Counted from the stretch's first letter, positions 27,658 to 37,729 are shown. The stretch is 64,000 bases of DNA from Sphingorhabdus sp. EL138 (GCF_945890115.1 NZ_CAMDCK010000003.1:62001-126000), one strand, 5' to 3'. A program made the numbers and translations. Notes: generated by a model not told the origin, from the letters alone.

Positions 27658-28665
27658 TTAAATCAATCCAGCAAGCGGGCTGGAGGGATCTGCATACATG
27701 CGCCGGCCCATTCGGCCAGCCAGATAAGCCATCCGACCTGACTGGACCGCCAATTTCATGGCCGTTGCCATCGCAACAGGATTCTTGGCCTCGGCAATCG
27801 CGGTGTTCATCAACACGCCGTCGCAGCCCAGCTCCATCGCAACTGCCGCATCGGACGCAGTTCCGACACCCGCATCGACCAATACCGGCACCTTTGCGCC
27901 TTCAACGATCAAACGGATGGTGACACGGTTTTGTATGCCAAGCCCCGAACCAATCGGCGCGCCAAGCGGCATCACGGCCACGGCGCCTGCATCTTCCAAT
28001 TGCTTGGCGGCAATCGGATCATCGACGCAATAGACCATTGGTAGGAAACCTTCCTTGGCCAAAACCTCAGTCGCCTTTAACGTTTCGCGCATGTTGGGAT
28101 ATAATGTCTTAGCCTCGCCCAACACCTCAAGCTTGACCAAATCCCAGCCGCCCGCTTCACGCGCCAAGCGCAAGGTGCGTATCGCATCATCGGCGGTAAA
28201 GCATCCGGCGGTGTTGGGCAGATAGGTATATTTTTTGGGATCGATATAATCGGTCAGCATCGGTGCCTTTGGGTCCGACACGTTCACGCGCCGCACGGCC
28301 ACGGTGATAATCTCCGCGCCCGACGCCACAAGCGCGGCGGCATTTTGTTCAAAATCCTTATATTTGCCTGTCCCCACAATCAGCCGCGAATGAAAAGTGC
28401 GTCCCGCCACTGTCCAGCTATCATTCGGGGCGCTGTCCTGCCCGCCGCCGACAAAATGGACGATCTCCAGCCGGTCACCATCGGCCAAGACCACATCTTC
28501 CAAGGTTGAGCGCGAGACAATCTCCAAATTACGCTCTACCGCCACCTTTGCCGGATCAAGTCCGATATCGCGGACAAGATCGGCCACGGTGGCATGAGTA
28601 CGAAAACGGCGCAATTCGCCATTGAGCGTCAGGGCAATGGAATCGGTGGACAGGATAGAGGTCAT
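27658..28665 (-). CDS. thiG: ThiS-ThiG fusion: sulfur carrier and thiazole synthase
   Basis: Makes the thiazole half of thiamine. Residues 1-73 are ThiS-like ([20 protein letters not shown], ending FVGGG). A short linker leads into ThiG, starting at [23 protein letters not shown]. ThiG has [18 protein letters not shown] with the Schiff-base lysine, [16 protein letters not shown], and [15 protein letters not shown] use ATG 28665; the track's first codon is a TTG four codons earlier. The ThiS Gly-Gly, which normally must be the free C-terminus, is internal. No TPP riboswitch was recognised upstream. Confidence 0.9.
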   Translation of the reverse strand: MTSILSTDSIALTLNGELRRFRTHATVADLVRDIGLDPAKVAVERNLEIVSRSTLEDVVLADGDRLEIVHFVGGGQDSAPNDSWTVAGRTFHSRLIVGTGKYKDFEQNAAALVASGAEIITVAVRRVNVSDPKAPMLTDYIDPKKYTYLPNTAGCFTADDAIRTLRLAREAGGWDLVKLEVLGEAKTLYPNMRETLKATEVLAKEGFLPMVYCVDDPIAAKQLEDAGAVAVMPLGAPIGSGLGIQNRVTIRLIVEGAKVPVLVDAGVGTASDAAVAMELGCDGVLMNTAIAEAKNPVAMATAMKLAVQSGRMAYLAGRMGRRMYADPSSPLAGLI

Positions 28666-28753
28666 TTCATCTCGCAATTTTTATTCACCGGCATATAGTG
28701 TCGGGCGGGCAGTGTACGCAACCGCTGCTTTGACATTATCTGGGGAATATCCT

Positions 28754-29194
28754 TTGGCCGACCAGCCGGTAATCTTTGTTCTAAATGGACCAAATCTCAA
28801 TTTGCTGGGCACAAGAGAGCCCGAAATTTACGGCACCGACACGCTGGACGATATCGCCGGCCATTTGGACGACCGCGCGCGCGCCGCAGGGGCCGTCATC
28901 GATTTTCGGCAGTCCAACCATGAGGGCCATTTGATCGATTGGCTGCAAGAGGCGCAAGCCGTCGGCGCCAAGGCGGTGTTGCTGAACGCTGCTGGTTACA
29001 CGCACACGTCGATCGCGATTTTGGACGCAATCAAGGCGATTAACGTCCCGGTATTTGAAGTGCATTTATCCGACCCGCATCAGCGCGAAGAATTCCGGCA
29101 TTTAAGCTATGTTGGCATGGCCGCAAAAGCGGTGTTTGCGGGACATGGCGCAAAATCCTATGAACTGGCGCTGGACGTAGCGTTACAACTTTGA
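28754..29194 (+). CDS. aroQ: Type II 3-dehydroquinate dehydratase
   Basis: Shikimate-pathway dehydratase of 146 residues. The signature FVLNGPNLNLLGTREPEIYG, the catalytic Tyr in that segment, RQSNHEGHLIDWLQEA, LNAAGYTHTSIA and EVHLSDPHQREEFRH are complete. The start is most likely TTG 28754 (LADQPVIFVLNG), preceded by GGGGA; the longer track start at 28622 runs antisense through the thiS region. accB follows after 44 bp, the usual aroQ-accB-accC order. Confidence 0.93.
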   Translation: MADQPVIFVLNGPNLNLLGTREPEIYGTDTLDDIAGHLDDRARAAGAVIDFRQSNHEGHLIDWLQEAQAVGAKAVLLNAAGYTHTSIAILDAIKAINVPVFEVHLSDPHQREEFRHLSYVGMAAKAVFAGHGAKSYELALDVALQL

Positions 29195-29238
29195 CATTAG
29201 GCGCTCCAAAGTAAATTCAGAGGCGCAAGGAGTTTTAC

Positions 29239-29700
29239 ATGGCGGCAAAGACAGGAACTACTGGCAGCATGCAGGTCGACACAGACCTCGTCCGTGAACT
29301 GGCGGCGCTGCTGAACGACACAGGTCTTAGCGAAATTGAGGTTGAGGACGGCGAACGCAAAATCCGCGTATCCCGCAATATGACCGCTATAGCCGCGCCG
29401 ATGATGGCAGCGCCCGTCGCGCCACCCGCAGCCGCAGCCGCCGCACCAAGCGCCCCTGCGATATCCGCCAACGCCATGAAATCACCGATGGTCGGCACGG
29501 CGTATCTGACGCCTGAACCCGATGCCGCCCCCTTTGTCAGCGTGGGTCAGCAAGTGAAGGCGGGCGATACCGTTTTGATCATCGAAGCGATGAAGGTCAT
29601 GAACCCGATTGTCGCCGCCACGTCCGGTACGGTGACCGAAATCTTGGTCGAAAGCGGCCAGCCAGTTGAGTTTGATCAACCCCTGTTGGTGATTGCGTAA
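29239..29700 (+). CDS. accB: Biotin carboxyl carrier protein of acetyl-CoA carboxylase
   Basis: Carries carboxybiotin between AccC and the carboxyltransferase, 153 residues. An N-terminal helical part (1-50) is joined by an Ala/Pro-rich linker (50-75) to a biotinyl domain. The biotinylated lysine is K119 in [10 protein letters not shown], with Val in place of the more usual Leu/Met. A good AAGGAG Shine-Dalgarno precedes the start. Confidence 0.95.
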   Translation: MAAKTGTTGSMQVDTDLVRELAALLNDTGLSEIEVEDGERKIRVSRNMTAIAAPMMAAPVAPPAAAAAAPSAPAISANAMKSPMVGTAYLTPEPDAAPFVSVGQQVKAGDTVLIIEAMKVMNPIVAATSGTVTEILVESGQPVEFDQPLLVIA

Positions 29701-29702
29701 AC

Positions 29703-31052
29703 ATGGCCATTGAAAAAATCCTTATCGCCAACCGTGGCGAAATTGCGCTGCGTATTCACCGTGCGGCGCATGAAATGGGGATCAAAACGGTTGCCGTCCA
29801 TTCCACCGCTGATGCCGACGCCATGCATGTGCGGTTGGCAGATGAGGCAATTTGCATCGGGCCGCCTTCCGCGACCGACAGCTATTTGAATATTCCGGCG
29901 ATTATTTCTGCCGCCGAAATCAGCCATGCCGATGCGATCCATCCGGGCTATGGCTTCTTGTCGGAAAACGCACAATTTGCCGAAATCGTCGAAAGCCATA
30001 ATATCACATGGATCGGCCCCAAGCCCGAACATATCCGCACGATGGGCGACAAGGTGGAGGCGAAGCGGACCGCAGGCGCATTGGGCTTGCCGCTTGTTCC
30101 CGGTTCCGATGGCGCGATTGAGGATGTCAATGAAGCCAAAGCCATAGCGCGCAACATTGGCTATCCGGTCATCATCAAGGCGGCCTCCGGTGGAGGCGGG
30201 CGCGGCATGAAGGTCGTGAACAGCGAAGAAGAGCTTGAGACGCAGATGCAGCAAGCCGGGTCCGAAGCGAAAGCCGCCTTTGGCGACGCGACGGTCTATC
30301 TTGAAAAATATCTCGGCAATCCGCGCCATATCGAATTTCAGATTTTTGGTGATGGCAATGGCCATGCCGTCCATTTGGGCGAGCGCGACTGTTCCTTGCA
30401 ACGGCGGCACCAAAAGGTGCTGGAAGAAGCGCCCTCACCCGTGCTGGCAACGGCCGAGCGGGATCGCATGGGCAATATCTGCGCCAAGGCGATGGCCGAT
30501 ATGGGCTATCGCGGGGCTGGCACCATCGAATTTTTGTGGGAAAATGGCGAATTTTATTTCATCGAAATGAACACACGGTTGCAGGTCGAACATCCTGTCA
30601 CCGAGATGATCACTGGCATCGACCTTGTCCGCGAACAGATCCGCGTGGCCGAAGGCAAGCCGCTTTCGTTTCGCCAAGAGGATGTGACCTTTACAGGCCA
30701 TGCGGTGGAATGCCGGATCAACGCCGAAGATCCGCGCACCTTCATGCCGTCACCTGGCACCGTAAGCTGGTATCACCCGCCGGGCGGCTTGTATGTCCGC
30801 GTCGATAGCGGCCTATATCATGGCTATAAGGTCCCGCCATATTATGACAGCATGATCGCCAAATTGATTGTCTATGGTCAAACGCGGGAAGGATGCCTGA
30901 TGCGCTTGCGCCGTGCGCTGGGCGAATTTGTGATTGAGGGCATGAAGACCACGATTCCATTGCATCAACGGCTGTTGGAAGAGCCTGATTTCCAAAACGG
31001 CAATTACACCATCAAATGGCTTGAAGAATGGCTGGCGAAGGACGCAGAATAA
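29703..31052 (+). CDS. accC: Biotin carboxylase subunit of acetyl-CoA carboxylase
   Basis: ATP-grasp enzyme carboxylating AccB-biotin, 449 residues. [38 protein letters not shown] (ATP loop), [17 protein letters not shown] and the [13 protein letters not shown] segment are intact. Its start is 2 bp after accB, so they are translated together. The last 25 nt overlap the start of the VanX-like gene. Confidence 0.97.
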   Translation: MAIEKILIANRGEIALRIHRAAHEMGIKTVAVHSTADADAMHVRLADEAICIGPPSATDSYLNIPAIISAAEISHADAIHPGYGFLSENAQFAEIVESHNITWIGPKPEHIRTMGDKVEAKRTAGALGLPLVPGSDGAIEDVNEAKAIARNIGYPVIIKAASGGGGRGMKVVNSEEELETQMQQAGSEAKAAFGDATVYLEKYLGNPRHIEFQIFGDGNGHAVHLGERDCSLQRRHQKVLEEAPSPVLATAERDRMGNICAKAMADMGYRGAGTIEFLWENGEFYFIEMNTRLQVEHPVTEMITGIDLVREQIRVAEGKPLSFRQEDVTFTGHAVECRINAEDPRTFMPSPGTVSWYHPPGGLYVRVDSGLYHGYKVPPYYDSMIAKLIVYGQTREGCLMRLRRALGEFVIEGMKTTIPLHQRLLEEPDFQNGNYTIKWLEEWLAKDAE

Positions 31053-31741
31053 CCCCCTCCCGCCGTGAGGTGGCCTTTGGGCTGGCGGCCCTGCCGCTGG
31101 TCGGCTGCGCGCCCATAGGGCCCGACAGCGATGTGTTGTTCATTCCAGCGGACAAGGCCGCCGCGCTCAAGCCCGATGACCCGAAGCGGCTGTTAGAGCT
31201 GATAAATCTCGATCCGGCTATCCGGCTCGATATGCGTTATGCGACTGCCAACAATTTTACCGGCCGAATATTATATGACGAAGCGCGGGCTTTTTTGGCT
31301 GCGCCAGCAGCACAAGCGGTCGCACGCGCCAGCAAAATGGCGCAGGCCGACGGCTTTGGCCTGACCATTTACGATGCCTATCGCCCTTGGCGCATTACCA
31401 AAAAGCTGTGGGATGCAACGCCGGTAGGCCCGAAAAAGGAATATGTCGCCAACCCCAAGCGCGGGTCAAAACATAATCGCGGTTGCGCGGTCGATTTGAC
31501 CTTGCATGATCTGCAGACCGGACAGCTTGTCGACATGCCGACCGAGTTTGATGATTTTTCCGAAAAAGCGCATCGTGATTATATGGGTGCGTCCAGCGCC
31601 GCGATCGCCAACCGTGCACGGCTGGCAAGCTATTTGGAGGCGGAGGGTTTTGTCGGCCTGTCCAACGAATGGTGGCATTTTGATTTTACCGGCTGGGCGC
31701 AGTTCCCAGTCATGGATATTCCGTTTAACAAGATCGCCTGA
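31028..31741 (+). CDS. VanX-type D-alanyl-D-alanine dipeptidase (M15D), probable lipoprotein
   Basis: Zinc dipeptidase of 237 residues. The M15 metal and catalytic motifs [13 protein letters not shown] (SxHxxGxAxD) and NEWWHFDF (Glu, His) are intact, with [11 protein letters not shown] upstream. The N-terminus has a twin-arginine-like [17 protein letters not shown] ending in a lipobox, so the enzyme probably sits in the periplasm anchored by lipid. That fits cell-wall D-Ala-D-Ala recycling rather than vancomycin resistance, since no VanHA genes accompany it. The start overlaps accC by 25 nt. Confidence 0.88.
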   Translation: MAGEGRRITPSRREVAFGLAALPLVGCAPIGPDSDVLFIPADKAAALKPDDPKRLLELINLDPAIRLDMRYATANNFTGRILYDEARAFLAAPAAQAVARASKMAQADGFGLTIYDAYRPWRITKKLWDATPVGPKKEYVANPKRGSKHNRGCAVDLTLHDLQTGQLVDMPTEFDDFSEKAHRDYMGASSAAIANRARLASYLEAEGFVGLSNEWWHFDFTGWAQFPVMDIPFNKIA

Positions 31742-31865
31742 CGAGTCCGTTCATCAAAAGACCTCCTTTCATGAACATGAATAGATAGTTCAGCTTCGCT
31801 TCAGCAGAATCGGTGCAGACAGGATCCAACGCAGAAGCATGGTGCCTCTGCCATGGGGACCTACC

Positions 31866-32678
31866 ATGAAAAAGTTTATCTTATTGAGTTTGGTAACCGC
31901 GACCACGCTGTCGCCACTTGCGGCGCATGCTGCGCCTGTCCGCCCGGATGTGATGATTGAAAACTATGCGGATGTTCAGAACGAGGGACGTCGCATCGAA
32001 CGGCAGGCGGCGCGGGCCAACCCGGCACCGGAGCAACGCGCAGAGCGGCAGCAAAACCGGCAGCAACGCCTGCAGTCATTGCAAGAACCCACGCCAGCAG
32101 CAGAAGTCATAAATCGCGCCGCGCCGCAGCGGGATGGTGCGCGCACCGATGCCCGCGAAGCGCGCCAAGACGACCGATATTATGATCGCAACCGCGATGG
32201 TGCCCTTGACCGCCGCTGGGACCGCAATCGCGATGGCAATCTGGACCGGAATTGGGATCGTAACCGTGATGGCCGTCTGGACCGCCGCTTCGACCGCAAT
32301 GACGATGAACGCATTGACCGTCGCTATGACCGCAACCGCGACGGCCAATTGGACCGGAATCAAATGGGCCGCTGGTCCAACAATTGGCGCAATGACAACC
32401 GCTATAACTGGCGCAAATACCGCGAGCAAAACCGAAATTATTACCGCCCTGGTCGGTATTATGCGCCCTATCGTGATCGCAGCTATAGCCGCATTTCCAT
32501 CGGCTTTTCTTTAGGTTCGGGCTATTTTGGTTCGCGTTACTGGATTAACGATCCTTGGCAATATCGTTTGCCAGCCGCTTATGGCAGCTACCGTTGGGTG
32601 CGTTATTATGACGATGTCCTTTTGGTCGATGTGCGCAACGGCCGTGTGGTTGACGTCATTCGCGACTTCTTCTGGTAA
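31866..32678 (+). CDS. RcnB-family periplasmic protein with five EF-loop-like repeats
   Basis: Secreted protein of 270 residues with signal peptide MKKFILLSLVTATTLSPLAAHA. A basic, Gln/Arg-rich segment (~35-105) precedes five tandem 12-residue units of the form DRNRDGxLDRxx (residues 107-166). The RcnB C-terminal region follows (YYRPGRYYAPY, WRKYREQ, then YRWVRYYDDVLLVDVRNGRV). RcnB in E. coli is a periplasmic nickel/cobalt homeostasis protein. The D-N-D-G-L-D pattern is that of calcium-binding loops. I use ATG 31866 rather than the track's 31839, because it starts the signal peptide. Confidence 0.8.
   Translation: MKKFILLSLVTATTLSPLAAHAAPVRPDVMIENYADVQNEGRRIERQAARANPAPEQRAERQQNRQQRLQSLQEPTPAAEVINRAAPQRDGARTDAREARQDDRYYDRNRDGALDRRWDRNRDGNLDRNWDRNRDGRLDRRFDRNDDERIDRRYDRNRDGQLDRNQMGRWSNNWRNDNRYNWRKYREQNRNYYRPGRYYAPYRDRSYSRISIGFSLGSGYFGSRYWINDPWQYRLPAAYGSYRWVRYYDDVLLVDVRNGRVVDVIRDFFW
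32184..32363 (+). repeat. Five tandem 36-bp coding repeats
   Basis: Five consecutive 36-nt units each encode a DRNRDGxLDRxx-like 12-mer. The fourth is degenerate (DRNDDERIDRRY). Synonymous differences between units show the array is not recent. Confidence 0.85.
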
Positions 32679-32691
32679 GCCTATAAAAACG

Positions 32692-32724
32692 AAAAGGCTC
32701 GGACTTCAACGTCCGGGCTTTTTT
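32692..32724 (+). terminator. Rho-independent terminator after the RcnB-like gene
   Basis: AAAAGGCTCGGAC pairs with GTCCGGGCTTTT (two G-T pairs) around a short TTCAAC loop and is followed by a run of Ts. It separates this gene from the amidohydrolase. Confidence 0.8.
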
Positions 32725-32783
32725 GCTTGTAACATTGGCCCAAGCTGACCAAACTCTCCGCTATGAACACAGGAGAGGTTTTG

Positions 32784-34052
32784 ATGTTACGTTGTCTATT
32801 ATTTGCAAGCGCCGCTGTGTCATTGGTCGCGCCCGCGTCCGCCGCGACGCAAGCTATCATCGTTGGCAACCTCATCCCCGATGCCGCGACAGGCCCCGTT
32901 GGGCCAGCCGTTATCTTAGTCGAAGACGGGCGGATTAAAGACATTGCCAAAGGCATCAACAACCCGTTTCAGGCGGACAAAGTCGTTGACCTGTCGACCA
33001 AGACATTGGTCCCCGGCCTCATTGACCTCCATGTCCATTTAACTGGCGACCCCGGCGATGATTATCGTGACGAGGCGGTGAACCCCGATGAATGGGGCGT
33101 GGTCATGGGCGTGAAGAACGCGGCGTTGACGGTCAAAGCAGGCTTCACGACGGTGCGTGAGGCAGGCTCTGCACAAAATACCGCTTTTGTCCTGCGCCGT
33201 GGCACCGCAGAAGGCCGCATCATTGGCCCGCGCATCATCGCCGCTGGCCCCGCTTTATCCATTGTCGGCGGCCATGCTGATGTGTCTGGCTTCCGCAACG
33301 ACGTCATTGCCACGTTGGAATCGGGCTACACCTGCACAGGGCCTATTGAATGCGCAGAAAAAGTGCGCAAATCGTCGCGCGCAGGTGCGGACGTCATCAA
33401 GATTACGGCGACGGGCGGCGTCTTGTCGCAACAGGGCCGCGGACTGGAAGCGCATTTCACGAGCGAAGAAATGCTATCCATCACCAACACCGCCCATTCG
33501 CTTGGGCTAAAGGTCATGGCGCATGCCCATGGCGCGCGCGGCATTGAGGCGGCATCCGCCGCGGGCATTGATTCCATCGAACATGGCACATTTGCCGATG
33601 AGGCGGCGTTGAAGATGATGAAGGCCAAGGGCACGGCTTTGGTTCCAACGCTGATGGCGCTGGAGGGCGTGCGCGCCCGTCTGGGCAAGGGCATTTACAC
33701 CCCCACAGTCGAGGTGAAGGCCAAACAAGCGGTTGAGGCTGCTGGCCGTCAGGTCCGCCGCGCAAGGGCCATGGGCGTCACTGTCGCCTTTGGCACCGAC
33801 GCTGGGGTGTTTGAACATGGCCGCAATGGCGGCGAATTTGCCTTGTTGGTGAACGCAGGAATGACCCCGACCGAGGCATTGGCCAGCGCCACCACGATTG
33901 CCGCCAAAACGCTTGGGCTGGAAAATGAAATTGGCCGCATTGCGGTTGGCTATTCGGCTGATCTGGTGGCGGTGAATGAAAATCCGCTCAATAATATTCG
34001 CACCCTCGAAACGGCGGAATGGGTCATGGTAAGAGGACGCATCATTCCGTGA
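32784..34052 (+). CDS. Secreted amidohydrolase-family metallohydrolase
   Basis: TIM-barrel hydrolase of the imidazolonepropionase/Xaa-Pro dipeptidase-like group, 422 residues from ATG 32784. The signal peptide LRCLLFASAAVSLVAPASA places it in the periplasm. Metal ligands are in GLIDLHVHL, VMAHAHGARGI, SIEHGTF and AFGTDAGVF, with a bridging lysine likely in ADVIKITATGG. AGGAGAGG lies six bases before this start, and the earlier track ATG (32763) precedes the Shine-Dalgarno. Substrate unknown. Confidence 0.88.
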   Translation: MLRCLLFASAAVSLVAPASAATQAIIVGNLIPDAATGPVGPAVILVEDGRIKDIAKGINNPFQADKVVDLSTKTLVPGLIDLHVHLTGDPGDDYRDEAVNPDEWGVVMGVKNAALTVKAGFTTVREAGSAQNTAFVLRRGTAEGRIIGPRIIAAGPALSIVGGHADVSGFRNDVIATLESGYTCTGPIECAEKVRKSSRAGADVIKITATGGVLSQQGRGLEAHFTSEEMLSITNTAHSLGLKVMAHAHGARGIEAASAAGIDSIEHGTFADEAALKMMKAKGTALVPTLMALEGVRARLGKGIYTPTVEVKAKQAVEAAGRQVRRARAMGVTVAFGTDAGVFEHGRNGGEFALLVNAGMTPTEALASATTIAAKTLGLENEIGRIAVGYSADLVAVNENPLNNIRTLETAEWVMVRGRIIP

Positions 34053-34064
34053 TTCGGTGATCCT

Positions 34065-34775
34065 ATGCAGACAGATACGCCCACCAAAGAATTTGATCCC
34101 AATAATGATCCCGCCAAGCTGGCGCGGATTGGGACGCATGTCACCAAAAGGTTGGATGCCAATCCGCTGGTGCAGCAGGTCGAACATGCCGATGCACAAT
34201 TATATATCTATCAAGGGTTTTTAAGCGCCAAAGACTGCAAGACATTGCGTGCGAAAATTGATGCCGATGCCGTACCCTCCACCTTATATGCAGGCACGGA
34301 GCAAGCGGGCTTTCGCACCAGTTACAGTTGCCATCTTAACCGGTGGGACGCGTTCATCGCCAAAGTCGAAGCGCGGATGAGCGATGTTTTGGGCATCGAC
34401 AATGATTATGCCGAAACCATGCAGGGGCAGCGTTACCAAGTCGGGCAAGAGTTTAAAGCGCATCACGATTTTTTCCACCCAGACCAAAGCTATTGGGTCC
34501 ACGAAGGCCCGAGCGGCGGGCAGCGCAGTTGGACCGCGATGATCTTTTTGAACGAACCCAAAGAGGGCGGCGCGACCGAATTCCCGCATCTGGGGCTGGG
34601 GATTCGTCCGCAAGCCGGCATGATGCTGATGTGGAACAATGTGAAGCCGGACGGGACGCTCAACTATAAAACATTGCATACCGGCACGCCGGTCATTCGC
34701 GGGGTGAAGCATATCATCACCAAATGGTACCGACAAAATGACTGGCTGGAGCTTACGACACCCAAAATGTCGTAA
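34065..34775 (+). CDS. Prolyl 4-hydroxylase-like 2-oxoglutarate/Fe(II) oxygenase
   Basis: Oxygenase of 236 residues. The iron-binding HxD is in EFKAHHDFFHP, and the distal His and 2-oxoglutarate-binding Lys/Arg are in LHTGTPVIRGVKHIITKWYR. AMIFLNEPKEGGATEFPHLG is the typical strand between them. Bacterial members hydroxylate proline in proteins or free substrates, and the target is unknown here. It follows the amidohydrolase by 12 bp and could be in the same transcript. Confidence 0.87.
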   Translation: MQTDTPTKEFDPNNDPAKLARIGTHVTKRLDANPLVQQVEHADAQLYIYQGFLSAKDCKTLRAKIDADAVPSTLYAGTEQAGFRTSYSCHLNRWDAFIAKVEARMSDVLGIDNDYAETMQGQRYQVGQEFKAHHDFFHPDQSYWVHEGPSGGQRSWTAMIFLNEPKEGGATEFPHLGLGIRPQAGMMLMWNNVKPDGTLNYKTLHTGTPVIRGVKHIITKWYRQNDWLELTTPKMS

Positions 34776-34917
34776 AAGGCATCGCGCATCTTTTGCCCCC
34801 CGCTTATTGTCGTCTGTCGAAACCATATTGCGCTTAGCCAGCAGGACGCCGACAGCAAGCGCCATTCCCATAATGCACCCCCTTAAGTGCATTTGAAATA
34901 TTGTCGGAGAATATCCC

Positions 34918-36723
34918 ATGAATATGAAGCACCATATCCTTCTGCTGAGCTGCGCTGCCTTGCTGTCGCCAGTGGTCGCGCAGGCGCAGATAGCCCCGAC
35001 AGAAACCGCCGCGACCGAAAGCCAGCGACTGGCTGCGTTATTCGCTGCCGATGATGAGGCCAGCCTGCAGCGTAACCCGTTGAACGCGATGTTCCGGGGC
35101 GACATGCGCTATGCCGACCGTTTTGGCGATTTCATCTCCGATGCCTATTTCGCCAATGAACGCAAAGCCGCCGAAGCCAATTTGGAGGGCTTGAAAAGCA
35201 TAGACCGTAACCGGCTGAACGCGACCGACAAGATCGCTTATGACGTGTTCAAACAGAACCAGACGGATGCGCTCAAGGGCTTATCCAAAGAGATTATGGA
35301 CCTGACCGTCGTCCGTCCGCTCAATCACTTTTTCGGTTTTCACACTTTCTACCCGACCTTTGCCAGCGGACAGGGCGCAGCGCCCTTCAAGACCGTGCAG
35401 GATTATGACAATAACCTGAAACGCCATAAGGAATTCATTATACTCATGGATCGGTCGATTGACCGTTTCCGTCAGGGCATGGCGACGGGCGTGTTTGAAA
35501 CGAAGATGACGATCACGAATGTCGTCGATCAATTGAATACGCAGCTTGCGCAAAAGACCGAAGAATCGCCATATTATGGGCCAGTCCTGAAATTCCCAGA
35601 CGGTTTCAGCGATGCCGACAAGGCGCGGCTCACGGCTGAATATCGGGATATCATCGAAAACGGCCTCTACCCCGCCAATGCCCGCCTGCGCGATTTTCTG
35701 CGCGACAGCTATTTGCCCTTGGCGCGCGAACAGGTCGGCCTATCGGCGATGAAGGGCGGCGAAGGCCTATATCAATATATGATCGAGCAAACGACGACTT
35801 TGCCGTTAAAGGCCGACGACGTCCACAATCTCGGATTATCCGAAGTCGCGCGGATCACATCGGGCATGGAAACGATCCGCAAGGAAGTCGGCTTCAAAGG
35901 CACTTTGTCGGAGTTTTTTGAACATTTGCGCTCGGATCCAAAATTCAAACTCGCCAGCCGTGATGCCTTGACCCAAGGCTATTATGACATTGGCAAGATT
36001 GTCGATGGACAGATTTCGACGCAGTTCAAATATCTTCCCAAGGCGCCGCTTGAGATCAAACCTTATGAAGAATTTCGCGAAAAATATGAAGCTGGCGGCA
36101 GCTATCAGTCCGGCACGCCCGACGGTTCACGCCCCGGCACATTTTATTTCAACGCTTATGACCTGCCAAGCCGCACGACGCCTGGCATGACGACGCTCTA
36201 TCTGCACGAAGGTGCGCCCGGGCACCATTTCCAGATCAGCATCGCGCAGGAAAATGAAAAATTGCCCGCCTTCATGCGCTTTGGCGGCAACACCGCTTAT
36301 GTGGAGGGCTGGGCGCTCTATTCGGAAACCTTGGGCTATGACATGGGCCTGTTCAAAGACCCCTATCAACGCTTCGGCACCTTGTCGGACGAAATGCTGC
36401 GCGCCATGCGGCTTGTGGTCGACACTGGCCTGCACAGCAAGGGTTGGACCCGCGAACAGGCCATAGATTATATGCTCGCCAATAGCGACATGGGCAAAAC
36501 CGATGCAACCGCAGAGGTGGAACGCTATATCGCCATTCCAACGCAAGCCTTGGCGTATAAAATCGGGGCGCTGACCATCATGCGCCTGAAGGACAAGGCC
36601 AAGGCGCAATTTGGCAAAAAATTCGACGTGCGCGAATTCCATAATCAGGTTTTGAACACAGGCGCGTTGCCGCTGACGGTCCTTGAAAAGAAAATCGACG
36701 AGTGGATATCAGCGTCAAAATAA
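34918..36723 (+). CDS. DUF885-family secreted metallopeptidase-like protein
   Basis: Exported protein of 601 residues with signal peptide ending VVAQAQ. The DUF885 hallmark HEGAPGHHFQISIAQEN (a zinc-binding HExxxxHH variant) lies near residue 435, followed by YVEGWALYSETLGYDMG with the likely third ligand Glu. The family is common in sphingomonads and related to dipeptidyl carboxypeptidases, but its substrate is not established. It is preceded by a TCGGAGAA Shine-Dalgarno. Confidence 0.88.
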   Translation: MNMKHHILLLSCAALLSPVVAQAQIAPTETAATESQRLAALFAADDEASLQRNPLNAMFRGDMRYADRFGDFISDAYFANERKAAEANLEGLKSIDRNRLNATDKIAYDVFKQNQTDALKGLSKEIMDLTVVRPLNHFFGFHTFYPTFASGQGAAPFKTVQDYDNNLKRHKEFIILMDRSIDRFRQGMATGVFETKMTITNVVDQLNTQLAQKTEESPYYGPVLKFPDGFSDADKARLTAEYRDIIENGLYPANARLRDFLRDSYLPLAREQVGLSAMKGGEGLYQYMIEQTTTLPLKADDVHNLGLSEVARITSGMETIRKEVGFKGTLSEFFEHLRSDPKFKLASRDALTQGYYDIGKIVDGQISTQFKYLPKAPLEIKPYEEFREKYEAGGSYQSGTPDGSRPGTFYFNAYDLPSRTTPGMTTLYLHEGAPGHHFQISIAQENEKLPAFMRFGGNTAYVEGWALYSETLGYDMGLFKDPYQRFGTLSDEMLRAMRLVVDTGLHSKGWTREQAIDYMLANSDMGKTDATAEVERYIAIPTQALAYKIGALTIMRLKDKAKAQFGKKFDVREFHNQVLNTGALPLTVLEKKIDEWISASK

Positions 36724-36784
36724 GCGCATGCGCTTGATTGGTGTGGCATGTTGCTATAGCCCGCCTGTCAGGGGGAAATTATTT

Positions 36785-37672
36785 ATGCCAAGTTTTGCCG
36801 CCAGATTTGCTGGTTTTGTCCTGCGCAGCACGGGTTATTATCGCCGGATGTTCAGCGGTGGGCCGCAATTTGAAAAGAATATTGCAAAGGTCCGTTCCGG
36901 GCCCTTGCCATCACCAAAAGCGCATGCCGACGTCGATATGCGGCACAGCGAATTTCAGGGCCGTCCTGTGTGGCACCTTGCGCCCAAGGGCCGCGCGCCG
37001 TCGGCGCATATCCTGTTCTGGCATGGCGGCGGCTATGTGTATCCGGCAACCGACATTCATTGGAAATTTCTATCGCGCATGGCGGCGCAACATGGCTGGT
37101 CCGTGACCGCGCCGCTCTATCCGCTCGCGCCGGAAAATACGGCCGCTTATATCACCAATTGGGCGATGGATTATTATACCGCCTATCTGGCGGAGATGGG
37201 TGACACCGCCTTTGTCATGGGCGGCGACTCTGCAGGTGGCGGCCTGACCGCTGCGTTGGCGCACATGGCGCGCGATGCGGGGCAGGCTTTGCCCGCTAGC
37301 CTGTTGCTCATTTGCCCTTGGCTCAACCTTGACCCCGCGCATCCCGACCAGTTGAAAACGGAACCACGCGACGGCATCCTGACCATCAGCGGCATTTCCG
37401 CAGGCGGCATGCTGTATGCGGGCGACCTGCCCCGCGATGACCCAAGATGCAGCCCGATTTTCGGCAATTGGGACGGATTACCACCTATTCTCGCCTTTGC
37501 CGGCGGCGACGACATATTGGTAACAGACTCGCGGGCGTTAAAGGCCAAGCTGCCTTCGATGGAGCTTATCGAGCATGCGGGCATGCTGCATGATTGGCCG
37601 ATTTTCAGCTTTCGTGAATCGCGCAAGGCGCAGGCAAGAATGGCCAATTTTGTTGCACCGGCAGTGACGTAA
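36785..37672 (+). CDS. Alpha/beta hydrolase, HSL-type esterase
   Basis: Esterase of 295 residues from ATG 36785, which has an AGGGGGA ribosome site; the track start at 36683 lies inside DUF885. The oxyanion motif FWHGGGYVYP, nucleophile GDSAGGG, acid GGDDILV and His in HAGMLHDWPIF define the hormone-sensitive lipase group. Likely cytosolic; natural ester unknown. Confidence 0.88.
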   Translation: MPSFAARFAGFVLRSTGYYRRMFSGGPQFEKNIAKVRSGPLPSPKAHADVDMRHSEFQGRPVWHLAPKGRAPSAHILFWHGGGYVYPATDIHWKFLSRMAAQHGWSVTAPLYPLAPENTAAYITNWAMDYYTAYLAEMGDTAFVMGGDSAGGGLTAALAHMARDAGQALPASLLLICPWLNLDPAHPDQLKTEPRDGILTISGISAGGMLYAGDLPRDDPRCSPIFGNWDGLPPILAFAGGDDILVTDSRALKAKLPSMELIEHAGMLHDWPIFSFRESRKAQARMANFVAPAVT

Positions 37673-37729
37673 CGCATTTGCGTTCGGGCCAGTGAAGCTT
37701 TATGCTATCCCTATGAAAAATGACGCATC

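Noticed and set aside
28666-28753. TPP riboswitch upstream of the thiS-thiG fusion
   Set aside because: The intergenic space is under 90 nt, shared with aroQ, and no CUGAGA/THI-box pattern is visible.
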